The notes below the pieces were generated by a model. The model was not told where the DNA came from. It saw only the letters and a program-made list of their open reading frames with translations, and did no database searches. A program made the position numbers and the translations under genes. A stretch of DNA of 39,497 nucleotides from JAVBPA01 sp031549925 (GTDB lineage Bacteria > Bacillota > Clostridia > Oscillospirales > CAG-272). This document shows positions 8,346 to 16,844 of the stretch, piece by piece (positions within the stretch are counted from its first letter, which is position 1; each line of letters begins with the position of its first letter). The stretch covers positions 1-39,497 of the forward strand of contig JAVBPA010000080.1 of the NCBI GenBank assembly GCA_031549925.1. Reading direction: 5' to 3'.

Positions 8346-8374
8346 TTATTAATCCCATGTTTTCGTAACGTTAC
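8346..8374 (-). promoter_or_regulatory. Possible promoter of the sigma gene with a 10-bp palindrome
   Basis: GTAACGTTAC (8365-8374) is a perfect palindrome. On the minus strand the reading is TGTAAC, 17 bases, then TTAATA, which would place transcription just before the ATG at 8345 and favour translation from 8324. A GTAAC-type -35 is common for ECF factors, so autoregulation is possible. This is inference from weak motifs. The rest of 8375-8480 is AT-rich with nothing recognised. Confidence 0.3.
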
Positions 8375-8477
8375 ACTATATAGACACAATGAATTAAAAA
8401 ATCTTCGCTTATAAATGAAATATCTTTCAAAAATATTTTATCAGATTATGTTGCTAAAGACAACCAAGAATTTAATG

Positions 8478-8520
8478 TACAAAAAAGCTGGGAAGTCAAC
8501 TCAAAGTGACATCCCAACTT
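8478..8520 (-). terminator. Terminator after the XRE/TPR remnant
   Basis: A stem pairs the TGGGA region (8489-8493) with TCCCA (8512-8516), extended by outer AAG/CTT and inner AGTCA/TGAC pairs. On the minus strand it is followed by a T6 run (8486-8481). It fits the end of the gene whose remnant stops at 8547. Confidence 0.65.
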
Positions 8521-8546
8521 GTTATTTTAAATTCCTGTTATGATAG

Positions 8547-8741
8547 TTATAAATTTTTCAATTTATATTCAATCGCAATAAATCTTTCATTGCTGCGCAA
8601 AAAATCGTATCGGGAATTTGACAGAGTTTGCAAAAATTTATTTGATTGGCTGAAATCCGGAGTATCTTTATAAAAGCCGCCGCTCTCCATGCCTGTAAAT
8701 AATAATGTATTTACAAAACTGATTTGCGTTTTAATTAACAT
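8547..8741 (-). pseudogene. C-terminal remnant of an XRE/TPR-type regulator
   Basis: The last ~45 residues (ESGGFYKDTPDF, then KFLQTL and YDFLRSNERFIAIEYKLKNL) resemble the end of the intact XRE/TPR protein at 38274-39362, which closes with EFDILRNNERFIKYFERLKEY. The upstream residues of this open frame derive from the 3' flank of cotJC. So this looks like the tail of a regulator gene whose front was lost where the cotJ block now abuts it (about 8696). It keeps its own terminator. A short expressed peptide is unlikely, since no ribosome binding site is seen. Confidence 0.5.
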
Positions 8742-8752
8742 TTGTTTTTTAA

Positions 8753-9415
8753 CTAAACATTTGCGTTCTTATCGAACGTTGCGTTCTTATCGAACGTTGC
8801 GTTCTTATCGAACGCGGGATTATATGCATAAAAATTAGTACATTTGCTCTTGCTTCCGCCTGATATATTATCCTGTGCTATAGAAATAGCTTCTCCGAAA
8901 CGCTGGAAGTGAACGATTTCACGTTCGCGTAAAAATCTTATAACATCGGAAACATCGGGATCATCGCTCAATCGTAAAATATTATCATATGTAACTCTTG
9001 CTTTTTGTTCCGCTGCTAAATCTTCTGTTAAATCGGCGAAAACATCGCCTTTAACAGCTAAGGAGGAAAAAGTGAAAGGGCTCCCTGAAGCTGCCTGCGG
9101 ATAAATTCCAGTTGTGTGATCCACAAAATACGAATCGAAACCACCTTTTTTTATTTCGTCGGCTGTGAGCGAACGGGTTAATTTATAAAGGATTGTAGAT
9201 ATCATTTCCACATGCCCGATTTCTTCTGTACCAATATCGGTAAGCATACCGATTATACGGCGGTCAGGCATTACATAACGCTGGCTTAAATATCGGACAG
9301 AAGCCCCGAGCTCTCCATCCGGACCTCCAAGCTGCGATACTATTACACGAGCCATTGCAGGGTTCGGATTTTTTATATTAACCGGATATTGCAATTGTTT
9401 TGAATAAGTCCACAT
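8753..9415 (-). CDS. cotJC: Spore coat protein CotJC, manganese-catalase family
   Basis: 220 residues. CotJC is a mother-cell-made spore coat protein of the di-manganese catalase family. All expected metal ligands are visible: Glu35 (DGELGAS), Glu65 and His68 (TEEIGHVE), Glu136 (AAEQKAR) and His169 (EIVHF). The 33-residue spacing of the last pair matches known Mn catalases. The start MWTYSKQLQYP is the family's usual N-terminus. The C-terminus carries three hexapeptide repeats (FDKNAT, FDKNAT, FDKNAN), an extension I do not recall in classic CotJC. It is the third gene of the cotJABC operon, 31 bp after cotJB. A 5'-truncated duplicate lies at 5131-5694. Confidence 0.95.
   Translation of the reverse strand: MWTYSKQLQYPVNIKNPNPAMARVIVSQLGGPDGELGASVRYLSQRYVMPDRRIIGMLTDIGTEEIGHVEMISTILYKLTRSLTADEIKKGGFDSYFVDHTTGIYPQAASGSPFTFSSLAVKGDVFADLTEDLAAEQKARVTYDNILRLSDDPDVSDVIRFLREREIVHFQRFGEAISIAQDNISGGSKSKCTNFYAYNPAFDKNATFDKNATFDKNANV
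8763..8816 (-). repeat. 18-bp tandem repeat, three copies, in cotJC
   Basis: Three identical 18-bp units encode the C-terminal hexapeptide repeats. The duplicate copy has four more varied units, so the array has changed length since duplication. Confidence 0.9.
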
Positions 9416-9446
9416 TTATTATACCTCAAAAATAAAACCTTTGTTA

Positions 9447-9701
9447 TTAAATTGCTGTATTTTCCCACGGCCAGGGATTTTCCGCCCAGTCCCAGGAAGT
9501 AAGTTCGGAAGGTGTTTCGATTGATAAAGTTCCGTATTTATCTTCGAATTCGGCTACAGCACGTTCGTTCAGCCTCTTATATTTATTTATATATTCGAGA
9601 GCTTCTTTATCATCGGGATGGCTGTTAAGAAAAAGAGAAGCTTCCAATACCGCAAAGCTGCATATTTGCACACGTCTCATCGCGCGTTCCCGGTCATTCA
9701 T
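9447..9701 (-). CDS. cotJB: Spore coat protein CotJB
   Basis: 84 residues matching the small CotJB family: an N-terminal helix RERAMRRVQICSFAVLEASLFLNSHPDD, a middle helix with YKRLNERAVAEFEDKYG, and a Trp- and Pro-rich end (SWDWAENPWPWEN) typical of the family. In Bacillus it is made in the mother cell with CotJA and CotJC. Its ATG overlaps the cotJA stop by 4 bp, indicating translational coupling. The ribosome binding site (aaggagg) lies inside cotJA. Confidence 0.95.
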   Translation of the reverse strand: MNDRERAMRRVQICSFAVLEASLFLNSHPDDKEALEYINKYKRLNERAVAEFEDKYGTLSIETPSELTSWDWAENPWPWENTAI

Positions 9702-9904
9702 GAGGAAACCTCCTTTTTATTATAGAATTTATCCTGCATAAAAGGTAAATCGAGTGCGCGGAATATCGTACCTCTTTCAAAACCTATATCCGCATCATGC
9801 ATATCGGACCATACCTGCCGCGGAACACATATCGTCCCCAGACATTGATACATTATAACAAACGGTTTATCCGGTTGATTTTCTTTCGGATTGTTTACGT
9901 TCAT
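9698..9904 (-). CDS. cotJA: Spore coat associated protein CotJA
   Basis: 68 residues. The core resembles CotJA (YQCLGTICVPRQVWSDMHDADIGFERGTIFRALDLPF), where an 'aYVpwQ...y....al..GT.F..L..P' pattern is expected. In Bacillus it is needed with CotJC for coat assembly. It is the first gene of the minus-strand operon, preceded by an aggag ribosome binding site 7 bases before the ATG. A mother-cell-type promoter may lie about 70-100 bp upstream. Confidence 0.9.
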   Translation of the reverse strand: MNVNNPKENQPDKPFVIMYQCLGTICVPRQVWSDMHDADIGFERGTIFRALDLPFMQDKFYNKKEVSS

Positions 9905-9973
9905 TTAAATCTCCTGTTATTATATATTGTACAATTAATACAGATGTGTAATATAATAAAAACACACCTGTTA

Positions 9974-10001
9974 TATAATATGGAATAAATGTTGATTTTG
10001 T
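9974..10001 (-). promoter_or_regulatory. Possible sigma-K/sigma-E type promoter of cotJABC
   Basis: On the minus strand the reading is AC, 17 bases, then CATATTATA. This fits the sigma-K form AC-N16/17-CATA-N3-TA and is close to the sigma-E -10. It sits 70 bp upstream of cotJA. The motif is short and the region AT-rich, so chance is possible; family knowledge (cotJABC is mother-cell expressed) supports it. Confidence 0.4.
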
Positions 10002-10103
10002 TCTATTTAAAATTTCTTCCGTATCGGAAAATATAATTTTTTATTTTAACTGTTTTATATGACAACATATAAAAACCAATTCATAAAATATTTATTTTTT
10101 ACT

Positions 10104-10133
10104 CTTTAAATTGTGTATTTACTATGATATAAT
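10104..10133 (+). promoter_or_regulatory. Probable lon promoter, extended -10
   Basis: TGATATAAT (10125-10133) is a consensus extended -10 about 120 bp upstream of lon; the -35 is weak (around 10104-10109). I see no CIRCE or CtsR heat-shock operator in 9905-10252. The remainder of this divergent gap is AT-rich with no other recognised element. Confidence 0.5.
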
Positions 10134-10252
10134 ATAACGGAATGTTTTTAAATATTATAATTGTAATAATGAATAAAATCCCGGTTATCCGGTTGTTTTA
10201 ACAATATAGATAGGCATAATTTTCATGCTTTGGTTCGTGGAAGGAATAGAGA

Positions 10253-12730
10253 ATGTCAAAATACATAGAAAAATTAGAAAAATTAAAACTTACTGTTGTT
10301 CCGATGAGAGGAATTGTTGCTTTCCCGTCAATACCTTTGAGTTTTGAAGTACCGGGAGAATATTTATCAGCCGCTTGTGAAAATGCCCATAAAAGCGACG
10401 AATACATTTTTATTGTAACCCAAAAGGATATTTCAATAGAAAATCCTGTTCCCTCAGATCTCTACAATATCGGAACGGTTGCAAAAATAAAACAATTTGT
10501 AAAACTGCCGGAAGGAAATCTCCGTATAGTGACAGAATGCATTTGCCGCGCAGAAATAGTTTCATGTTTAAAAGATTCGGAAACCGCCGTTATGACAGCG
10601 GAGGTTATGTGCCGTATTATTAATGTAGACGACAATTGCGGATATAAAGGTGAAGCTCTTATCTTAACCGTTATGAACACGCTTGAGGAATTTATCTCCC
10701 ATTTGCCTAAAGTATCGCCCGAACTTATGCTTGCTATTAAGAGCATAAAAGCTATAGGGCTTTTTTCCGATTTTGTTGCTTTTAATATATTAATTCAATA
10801 TGCGGATAAACAAAAAGTGCTGGATGAATTTGACCCTATGAGGCGTATCGAAAAACTTGCCGTCATTTTAGAAAGTGAACTTTTGATACTTCGCACGGAA
10901 TCAGATATTCATCAACGCGTCAGACGTCAGATAGAAAGCGGACAAAAAGAATATTATCTGCGTGAACAGTTAAAAATAATTCAAAATGAATTAGGTTATT
11001 CGGTTGATAACGATAATGAAATAGATGATTATTTTACAAAAATTGCTGTTGCCCATCTGCCGGAAGAAGTAAGTGAAAAACTTGTCCGGGAAGTTAAAAA
11101 ATTAAATAAAAACCCTTACAATTCGGCAGAAAGCGGGGTAATACGCAATTATTTAGATATTTGTCTTGAAATTCCATGGTCAAGACCTACTAAAGACCGT
11201 ATTGACGTGGGAGCAGCCAAACATATTCTTGACAAGGATCATGACGGGCTCGAAAAAGTAAAAGAAAGAATTCTCGAATTTATTGCGGTAAAACAATTAA
11301 ATCCGCAAATTAAAAATCAAATATTGTGTCTCGTAGGCCCTCCCGGAACTGGTAAGACATCGATTGGTAAATCGATAGCGACGGCTATGAAACGCAAATA
11401 TGTGCGTGTATCACTCGGCGGAGTCCGCGATGAAGCCGATATAAGAGGACACCGCAAAACTTATATAGGATCTATGCCCGGCAGAATAATTAACGGTTTA
11501 GTTCAAGCAGGGAGTTCAAATCCTGTCATGCTGCTTGACGAAATAGACAAACTTACACGGGATTCGCATGGAGATCCATCCTCCGCTTTGCTTGAAGTTC
11601 TTGATTCTGAACAAAATAAAGCTTTTAGGGATCATTTTATAGAACTTCCCGTTGATCTTGGAGAATGTTTATTTATAGCTACCGCAAATACTCTTGAAAC
11701 TGTTCCGCGTCCGCTTATCGACAGAATGGAAATAATTGAGCTTAAAATTTATACTCGTCACGAAAAATTATCGATAGCGAAGAACCATTTGATTCCAAAG
11801 CAAATAAAACGTCACGGATTAAGCAAACGCATTTTAAAAATTACAGATGACGCAATATTTGAAATAATAGATTTTTATACGGCTGAAGCGGGAGTTCGTA
11901 ATCTGGAACGCGAAATCGGTTCTCTTTGCCGGAAAATCGCAAAAGAAAAAGTTGAAAAAGATATAAAATCTTTCACCGTTACAGCAGAAAATTTATCAAA
12001 ATATTTAGGTGTGCGTAAAATATTACCTGATAAAATATCTGATTCGGACGAAATAGGAGTTGTTAACGGTCTTGCATATACCGAACTCGGCGGAGATATA
12101 TTAAAAATTGAAGCTGCGGTTATGGAGGGTACAGGTAAAATTGAATTGACAGGTTCGCTTGGAGATGTAATGAAAGAATCAGCTTATGCTGCCGTAACAT
12201 ACATCCGTTCTCACGCGGTTGAATTAGGAATTGAAACTAATTTTTATAAGAACCGTGATATCCATATACATGTTCCCGAAGGCGCGGTGCCAAAGGACGG
12301 ACCTTCGGCGGGTGTTGCCATAACTATAGCTCTTATAAGCGAACTCACAGGAAATCCGATAAAACGTGATATTGCTATGACAGGTGAAATAACTCTTAGG
12401 GGACGCGTCTTACCTATCGGAGGTTTAAAAGAAAAAACAATGGCTGCATATAAAGCAGGTATAAAAACTGTATTTATTCCCGCAGAAAATGTGCGTGATC
12501 TTGATGAAATTGATAATATCGCGAGAGCCTCTTTAGAATTTATCCCGTGTAAAACAGCAGAAGATATTATATCAAAAGCTTTTACAGAACTGAAACAAAA
12601 CATGGATTTAAAAATCGATTTGCAGAAATATCATTCAAACGAAGATAAAAATATAAACAACATGGAAGAAATAATACCGTCGGCAGTTACAGTCGGGATA
12701 CCGGCTATAACTACTTTACCGACCGTTTAA
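10253..12730 (+). CDS. lon: ATP-dependent Lon protease
   Basis: 825 residues, the usual LonA length, cytosolic. It degrades misfolded and regulatory proteins. Domain order: N-terminal LON substrate domain (about 12-205), a coiled helical region with RQIESGQKEYYLREQLKIIQ, and an AAA+ domain with Walker A GPPGTGKTS (361-369) and Walker B VMLLDEID (424-431). The S16 protease domain has the catalytic Ser685 in PKDGPSAG and Lys728 in GGLKEK. The start has ggaagg 8 bases upstream. The ~45 residues after ISKAFTELK are an extra low-complexity tail. engB follows after 15 bp, the same lon-engB pairing seen in Bacillus (lonA-ysxC). Confidence 0.97.
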   Translation: MSKYIEKLEKLKLTVVPMRGIVAFPSIPLSFEVPGEYLSAACENAHKSDEYIFIVTQKDISIENPVPSDLYNIGTVAKIKQFVKLPEGNLRIVTECICRAEIVSCLKDSETAVMTAEVMCRIINVDDNCGYKGEALILTVMNTLEEFISHLPKVSPELMLAIKSIKAIGLFSDFVAFNILIQYADKQKVLDEFDPMRRIEKLAVILESELLILRTESDIHQRVRRQIESGQKEYYLREQLKIIQNELGYSVDNDNEIDDYFTKIAVAHLPEEVSEKLVREVKKLNKNPYNSAESGVIRNYLDICLEIPWSRPTKDRIDVGAAKHILDKDHDGLEKVKERILEFIAVKQLNPQIKNQILCLVGPPGTGKTSIGKSIATAMKRKYVRVSLGGVRDEADIRGHRKTYIGSMPGRIINGLVQAGSSNPVMLLDEIDKLTRDSHGDPSSALLEVLDSEQNKAFRDHFIELPVDLGECLFIATANTLETVPRPLIDRMEIIELKIYTRHEKLSIAKNHLIPKQIKRHGLSKRILKITDDAIFEIIDFYTAEAGVRNLEREIGSLCRKIAKEKVEKDIKSFTVTAENLSKYLGVRKILPDKISDSDEIGVVNGLAYTELGGDILKIEAAVMEGTGKIELTGSLGDVMKESAYAAVTYIRSHAVELGIETNFYKNRDIHIHVPEGAVPKDGPSAGVAITIALISELTGNPIKRDIAMTGEITLRGRVLPIGGLKEKTMAAYKAGIKTVFIPAENVRDLDEIDNIARASLEFIPCKTAEDIISKAFTELKQNMDLKIDLQKYHSNEDKNINNMEEIIPSAVTVGIPAITTLPTV

Positions 12731-12745
12731 TTTTGAATATTTATT

Positions 12746-13318
12746 ATGGCAATTAATTTTAATAATATTGAACTGGCGTATTCCTGCGGAAACACTCAGC
12801 AGTTATCTTCTGTAAACCCCTTGCCTCAGATAGCTCTTTCGGGACGCTCCAACGTAGGTAAAAGTTCTATGCTGAATACTTTGGTCGGACGCAAATCGCT
12901 GGCTAGGGTAAGTGGTGAACCGGGTAAAACGATAACTATAAATTTCTATTTAATAGATAAAAAATTTTATCTGGTTGATTTGCCCGGGTATGGATATGCG
13001 CGCCGTTCGCCCGAAGAGAAAAAACGTATCGCAATTATAGGAGAAGGTTATTTTCAAACATGTAAACCGGTTTTGGTAATTGCCTTGATTGATTCGGTCG
13101 TAGGTCCGACTGCGGACGATATAACCATGCTTGAATTTTTGTCCGCGACAAATCTGCCGTTTGTTGCGGCTGCGACGAAAACTGATAAATTAAAAAAATC
13201 GGAAAGAGAAGCTTCTCTCGAAAAGATTCCTTTAGCCAAAGAATACATTATACCATTTTCGTCGGTAACCGGAGAAGGAAAAGATTCTCTGAAAAGAATA
13301 ATTTTTAATAAAATATAG
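12746..13318 (+). CDS. engB: Ribosome biogenesis GTPase EngB/YsxC
   Basis: 190 residues. This essential-type GTPase helps assemble the large ribosomal subunit. Motifs in order: G1 GRSNVGKS (33-40), a G2 Thr within GKTITINFY (60-68), G3 DLPGYGYARR (78-87) and G4 TKTD (144-147), then the FSSVTGEG G5 region. The length and the YGYA-RR signature are characteristic of EngB. Its ribosome binding site is weak, and translation may partly depend on coupling to lon. Confidence 0.95.
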   Translation: MAINFNNIELAYSCGNTQQLSSVNPLPQIALSGRSNVGKSSMLNTLVGRKSLARVSGEPGKTITINFYLIDKKFYLVDLPGYGYARRSPEEKKRIAIIGEGYFQTCKPVLVIALIDSVVGPTADDITMLEFLSATNLPFVAAATKTDKLKKSEREASLEKIPLAKEYIIPFSSVTGEGKDSLKRIIFNKI

Positions 13319-13408
13319 AATAGTTAAATCAATAAAGGTTTTTTGTTAAAACAGTACATTCTAAAAATACCTAAATCTTTGTATTTTTTATGAAACGGAA
13401 ATATTTAT

Positions 13409-14713
13409 ATGACAGAATTTTTAAATTCTTTATATTCAGTAAATTCCAAGGGACATTTAATGTTCGGCGGTTCAGATACTATTGAGCTCGCAAAAGAATA
13501 CGGAACACCGCTTTATGTAATGGATGAGGAATTTATCAGAGAAAGAATGCAATTATATAAAAGCGAACTTGCTTCAAGATTCGGAGGCTTGTCACTTCCG
13601 TATTTCGCCTCGAAAGCATTTTCTATTAAAAGAATATACGAAATTGCGGCGGAAGAGGGTATCGGATGTGACGCGGTTTCATCAGGTGAACTATATACTA
13701 TAATATCGGCAGGATTTCCCTGCGATAAAGTGATTTTTCACGGCAACAACAAAACGGATTTTGATATAAAATACGGCGTTGAAAACCATGTTGGATATTT
13801 TGCGGCTGATAACAGGGAAGAACTTGATATACTCGACAGTACTGCGGCTAAATCTGGTATAAAACAAAAAATAATGCTGAGATTATCTCCCGGAATTGAC
13901 CCTCATACGCATAAAAAGATAATTACCGGAAGTGTTGATTCTAAATTCGGAACGGCAATATCTACCGGTCAGGCTATGGAGATAACGAAATACGCGCTTA
14001 CCAAGCATAATTTACAGCTTTGCGGATTTCATTGTCATATTGGTTCGCAAATACTTGATTCCCAGCCTTTTGTTGATGCTTCTTCCAATATGCTTGGTTT
14101 TATAGCAGAAGTCAAGCGTGAATTGGGATTTGAAACTCAGATATTAAATTTAGGAGGGGGATACGGAGTCAGATATATACCTGAACACAGAGAAATAAAT
14201 TACAGAAATATTTTGGGCGATATAGAAGAAAATATAAACAATAAATGTGCGGATTATAATATAAGACGTCCGGATATTATGCTTGAACCCGGGCGTTCGG
14301 TTGTTGCTGACGCGGGAATTACTTTATACACCGTAGGTTCTGTTAAAGAAATAACAGGTTTTTTAAATTATGTTTCAATCGACGGAGGAATGCCTGATAA
14401 TCCCCGGTATGCACTTTATTCATCTCCGTACACGATATCGATAGCAAACCGGGCAAATGATAAAGCGGACTATAAATGCACTGTCGCCGGAAGATGCTGT
14501 GAAAGCGGAGATTTGATTGCGGAAGGAATATATTTGCAAAGATGTGTAAGGGGAGATATATTGGCTGTACACATGACAGGAGCATATAATTATTCAATGT
14601 CTTCAAATTATAACAGAATACCGCGTCCTCCTGTTGTTATGCTTAAAAACGGCAAACCCTACACCGCGCTTAAAAGAGAATCTTTTGAGGATTTAATCCG
14701 CTGCGATTTGTAA
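13409..14713 (+). CDS. lysA: Diaminopimelate decarboxylase
   Basis: 434 residues. A PLP-dependent fold III enzyme converting meso-diaminopimelate to L-lysine, the last step of lysine synthesis. Visible are the PLP lysine in YFASKAFS (Lys69), HGNNK, FHCHIGSQ, the phosphate-binding LNLGGGYG, EPGRSVVADAG, and the active-site RCCESGD near 363-369 supplied across the dimer. The start has an acgga-type site. No lysine riboswitch or T-box fits in the 90-bp upstream gap. It stands between engB and the site-2 protease on the same strand. Confidence 0.96.
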   Translation: MTEFLNSLYSVNSKGHLMFGGSDTIELAKEYGTPLYVMDEEFIRERMQLYKSELASRFGGLSLPYFASKAFSIKRIYEIAAEEGIGCDAVSSGELYTIISAGFPCDKVIFHGNNKTDFDIKYGVENHVGYFAADNREELDILDSTAAKSGIKQKIMLRLSPGIDPHTHKKIITGSVDSKFGTAISTGQAMEITKYALTKHNLQLCGFHCHIGSQILDSQPFVDASSNMLGFIAEVKRELGFETQILNLGGGYGVRYIPEHREINYRNILGDIEENINNKCADYNIRRPDIMLEPGRSVVADAGITLYTVGSVKEITGFLNYVSIDGGMPDNPRYALYSSPYTISIANRANDKADYKCTVAGRCCESGDLIAEGIYLQRCVRGDILAVHMTGAYNYSMSSNYNRIPRPPVVMLKNGKPYTALKRESFEDLIRCDL

Positions 14714-14763
14714 AAAATTATATATTATTGCAAAAACTAATGACAAACAAGAAGGCAAAATAA

Positions 14764-15423
14764 ATGTTTAACTTTAGTAATATAATTAATAATCTTCCTG
14801 TTTATTTAATGAGGATACCGGTAATACTTCTTGCTTTAACCGTTCATGAAACGGCACACGGCTGGGTCGCGTATAAAATGGGAGATTCGACGGCATATAA
14901 TTTCGGAAGACTAACTTTAAATCCGCTGAAACATCTTGATCCAATAGGAACACTAATGATGCTGATTGTCGGATTCGGGTGGGCAAAACCTGTTCCGATT
15001 AACGCGCGTAATTTTAACAATCCTCGTAAAGGTATGGCTTTAACAGCCCTTGCGGGTCCCGTTTCGAATTTGTTGATGTCGCTTTGCGGTATGCTGGTTT
15101 ATCGTATTATTTTTGCGTTGTTCGGTTATCCGGATAATAACGTTTATCTTGTTATAATGATGTTCATAAGCATTTTTTATCAGCTAAATCTTTATTTTGC
15201 TATATTTAATATGATTCCGGTTCCGCCGCTGGACGGTTCTCGTGTGCTTTTTGTATTGCTTCCGGATAAGTATTATTTTGGTATAATGAAATACGAACGT
15301 TATATAATGCTTGCGATGATGCTGCTGCTGTTCACTGGTGTTATGAGTATTCCTCTTTCTTTTATAGCAAAATTAATAGAAAACGGTTTTATGTATTTGT
15401 TGAATTTTATTCCGTTTTTATAA
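14764..15423 (+). CDS. Site-2 protease family membrane metalloprotease (M50)
   Basis: 219 residues, largely hydrophobic with about five membrane helices. The zinc motif is HETAH (His28, Glu29, His32) in the first helix, and the third ligand Asp157 is in IPVPPLDGSR. This is the short form (YwhC/Rip-like without PDZ or CBS domains) that commonly sits next to scpA-scpB in Clostridia. Substrates are unknown. An agaagg ribosome binding site precedes the ATG. The scpA start follows after 6 bp. Confidence 0.93.
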   Translation: MFNFSNIINNLPVYLMRIPVILLALTVHETAHGWVAYKMGDSTAYNFGRLTLNPLKHLDPIGTLMMLIVGFGWAKPVPINARNFNNPRKGMALTALAGPVSNLLMSLCGMLVYRIIFALFGYPDNNVYLVIMMFISIFYQLNLYFAIFNMIPVPPLDGSRVLFVLLPDKYYFGIMKYERYIMLAMMLLLFTGVMSIPLSFIAKLIENGFMYLLNFIPFL

Positions 15424-15429
15424 TAAAAC

Positions 15430-16224
15430 ATGGCAGAAATAAATTATCATCTGAACATATTTGACGGCCCGCTTGATTTGCTGCTTAAATTAATTTCTAA
15501 AAATAAACTTAATATATGGGATATACCGATTTCTCTTATATTTGACCAATATATGGAATACATCAACCGAATGCAATCGCTTGATATGGATATCGCAGGT
15601 GAATTTATAATAATGGCAGCGGATCTTATGCTGATAAAAAGTAAAATGATGCTTCCGCGGACAAATGAAACAGAAGATGAAGATGATCCCAGGCAAGCAC
15701 TGGCTCAAGCTCTTTCTGAATATAAAAAAGCTAAAGAATTAGCATCTGCGCTTGAATTAGAATACAAAATATTCGGCGAACGTATGGCAAAAGATTCCGA
15801 AATCATAACGTCTGCATTTGAAAAAGAACTAACGGAACAAGATCCTTTTATTTTAAGCGCCGCAATGAATACTATATTAAACAGAATGAAAACTTTTCAA
15901 AATACGGAAAATCAAAACCGGATTATATCGGAAAAGGAAATAATAAATGTAATTCCGGATACAAAACAACCGGTAACTAATAAAATAATAACCGTAATGA
16001 AATTTTTATTTAAAAACGGAGATGTTTCATTCTATAAAATATTTGAAAAATGTGATTCAAGAGACGCTTTAATCGCAACATTTATTGCTCTTCTTGAGCT
16101 AATCCGAAGTCAGCGTGTCATATTGTACAAAAAAAACGATGATTCATCAACCGGAAATGAAACGGCTGATGAATTAATGTTTCGTCTTGTTTTAGAACAT
16201 AAGAATAAAAGAATTAATATATAA
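15430..16224 (+). CDS. scpA: Segregation and condensation protein A
   Basis: 264 residues. ScpA is the kleisin subunit that bridges the SMC dimer in chromosome condensation and segregation. The N-terminus is diagnostic (FDGPLDLLLKLISKNKLNIWDIPI), followed by FDQYMEYI and GEFIIMAADLMLIKSKMMLP. The C-terminal winged helix has FLALLEL-like text (ATFIALLELIRSQRV). It is packed 6 bp behind the protease gene and 8 bp before scpB, so the three form one transcript. Confidence 0.96.
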   Translation: MAEINYHLNIFDGPLDLLLKLISKNKLNIWDIPISLIFDQYMEYINRMQSLDMDIAGEFIIMAADLMLIKSKMMLPRTNETEDEDDPRQALAQALSEYKKAKELASALELEYKIFGERMAKDSEIITSAFEKELTEQDPFILSAAMNTILNRMKTFQNTENQNRIISEKEIINVIPDTKQPVTNKIITVMKFLFKNGDVSFYKIFEKCDSRDALIATFIALLELIRSQRVILYKKNDDSSTGNETADELMFRLVLEHKNKRINI

Positions 16225-16232
16225 ATTATTAT

Positions 16233-16799
16233 ATGAATGACATATCTGAAAATAAAAATGAATTTTATGCTTCTCTTGAGGCAATACTTTTTGCAGCGGG
16301 AGCTCCGGTTACATATGATAACTTATCCCGCGCAATGTTGATAATGCCCGAAGAATTGAAGATAATGATTTCAGAAGCCGCGCTTTTGTATAAAAATCGG
16401 GGAATTGAACTTATATTATATGAGGATTCATGTCAGCTTTGTACAAAACCGATTTATTCTGAACCTATAAAAATTGCTCTCGGTTTGAAAAAACGCACTT
16501 CGCTATCGAAAACTTCTCTTGAAACTCTTGCTCTTATCGCATATAAACAGCCTTGCACAAAAGTTTATATAGAATCTGTAAGGGGCTCTGATTGTACATG
16601 GGCAATAAATGTATTGCTGGGATACGAGCTTATCGAACAATGCGGAAGACTTGATATTCCCGGGCGGCCGATACTTTATGCTACAACATCCAACTTTTTA
16701 CGCTGCTTTGGATTAAGCTCACTCGGTGATCTTCCGAAATCCGAAGATTTGCCTCAGCAGGAATTTTCGGATAACGGAGAAATATCCGCTCAAAAGTGA
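16233..16799 (+). CDS. scpB: Segregation and condensation protein B
   Basis: 188 residues. ScpB is the dimeric winged-helix partner of ScpA in the SMC complex. Characteristic text is ASLEAILFAAGAPVTYDNL at the N-terminus, KTSLETLALIAYKQPCTKVYIESVRG in the second winged helix, and GRPILYATTSNFLRCFGLSSLGDLP near the end. It follows scpA by 8 bp with the usual gene order. Confidence 0.96.
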   Translation: MNDISENKNEFYASLEAILFAAGAPVTYDNLSRAMLIMPEELKIMISEAALLYKNRGIELILYEDSCQLCTKPIYSEPIKIALGLKKRTSLSKTSLETLALIAYKQPCTKVYIESVRGSDCTWAINVLLGYELIEQCGRLDIPGRPILYATTSNFLRCFGLSSLGDLPKSEDLPQQEFSDNGEISAQK

Positions 16800-16844
16800 A
16801 TTTTTATTTAATTTTTTAAAACCCTGCAGACGGAGTTGATTTAA

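Noticed and set aside
9905..10252. Heat-shock operator (CIRCE or CtsR box) upstream of lon
   Set aside because: No GTGCTAA/TTAGCAC or GGTCAAA-type repeats are present; only an extended -10 promoter is visible.
13319..13408. Possible lysine riboswitch before lysA
   Set aside because: The gap is only 90 bases and AT-rich, too short for the lysine aptamer and without its conserved helices.
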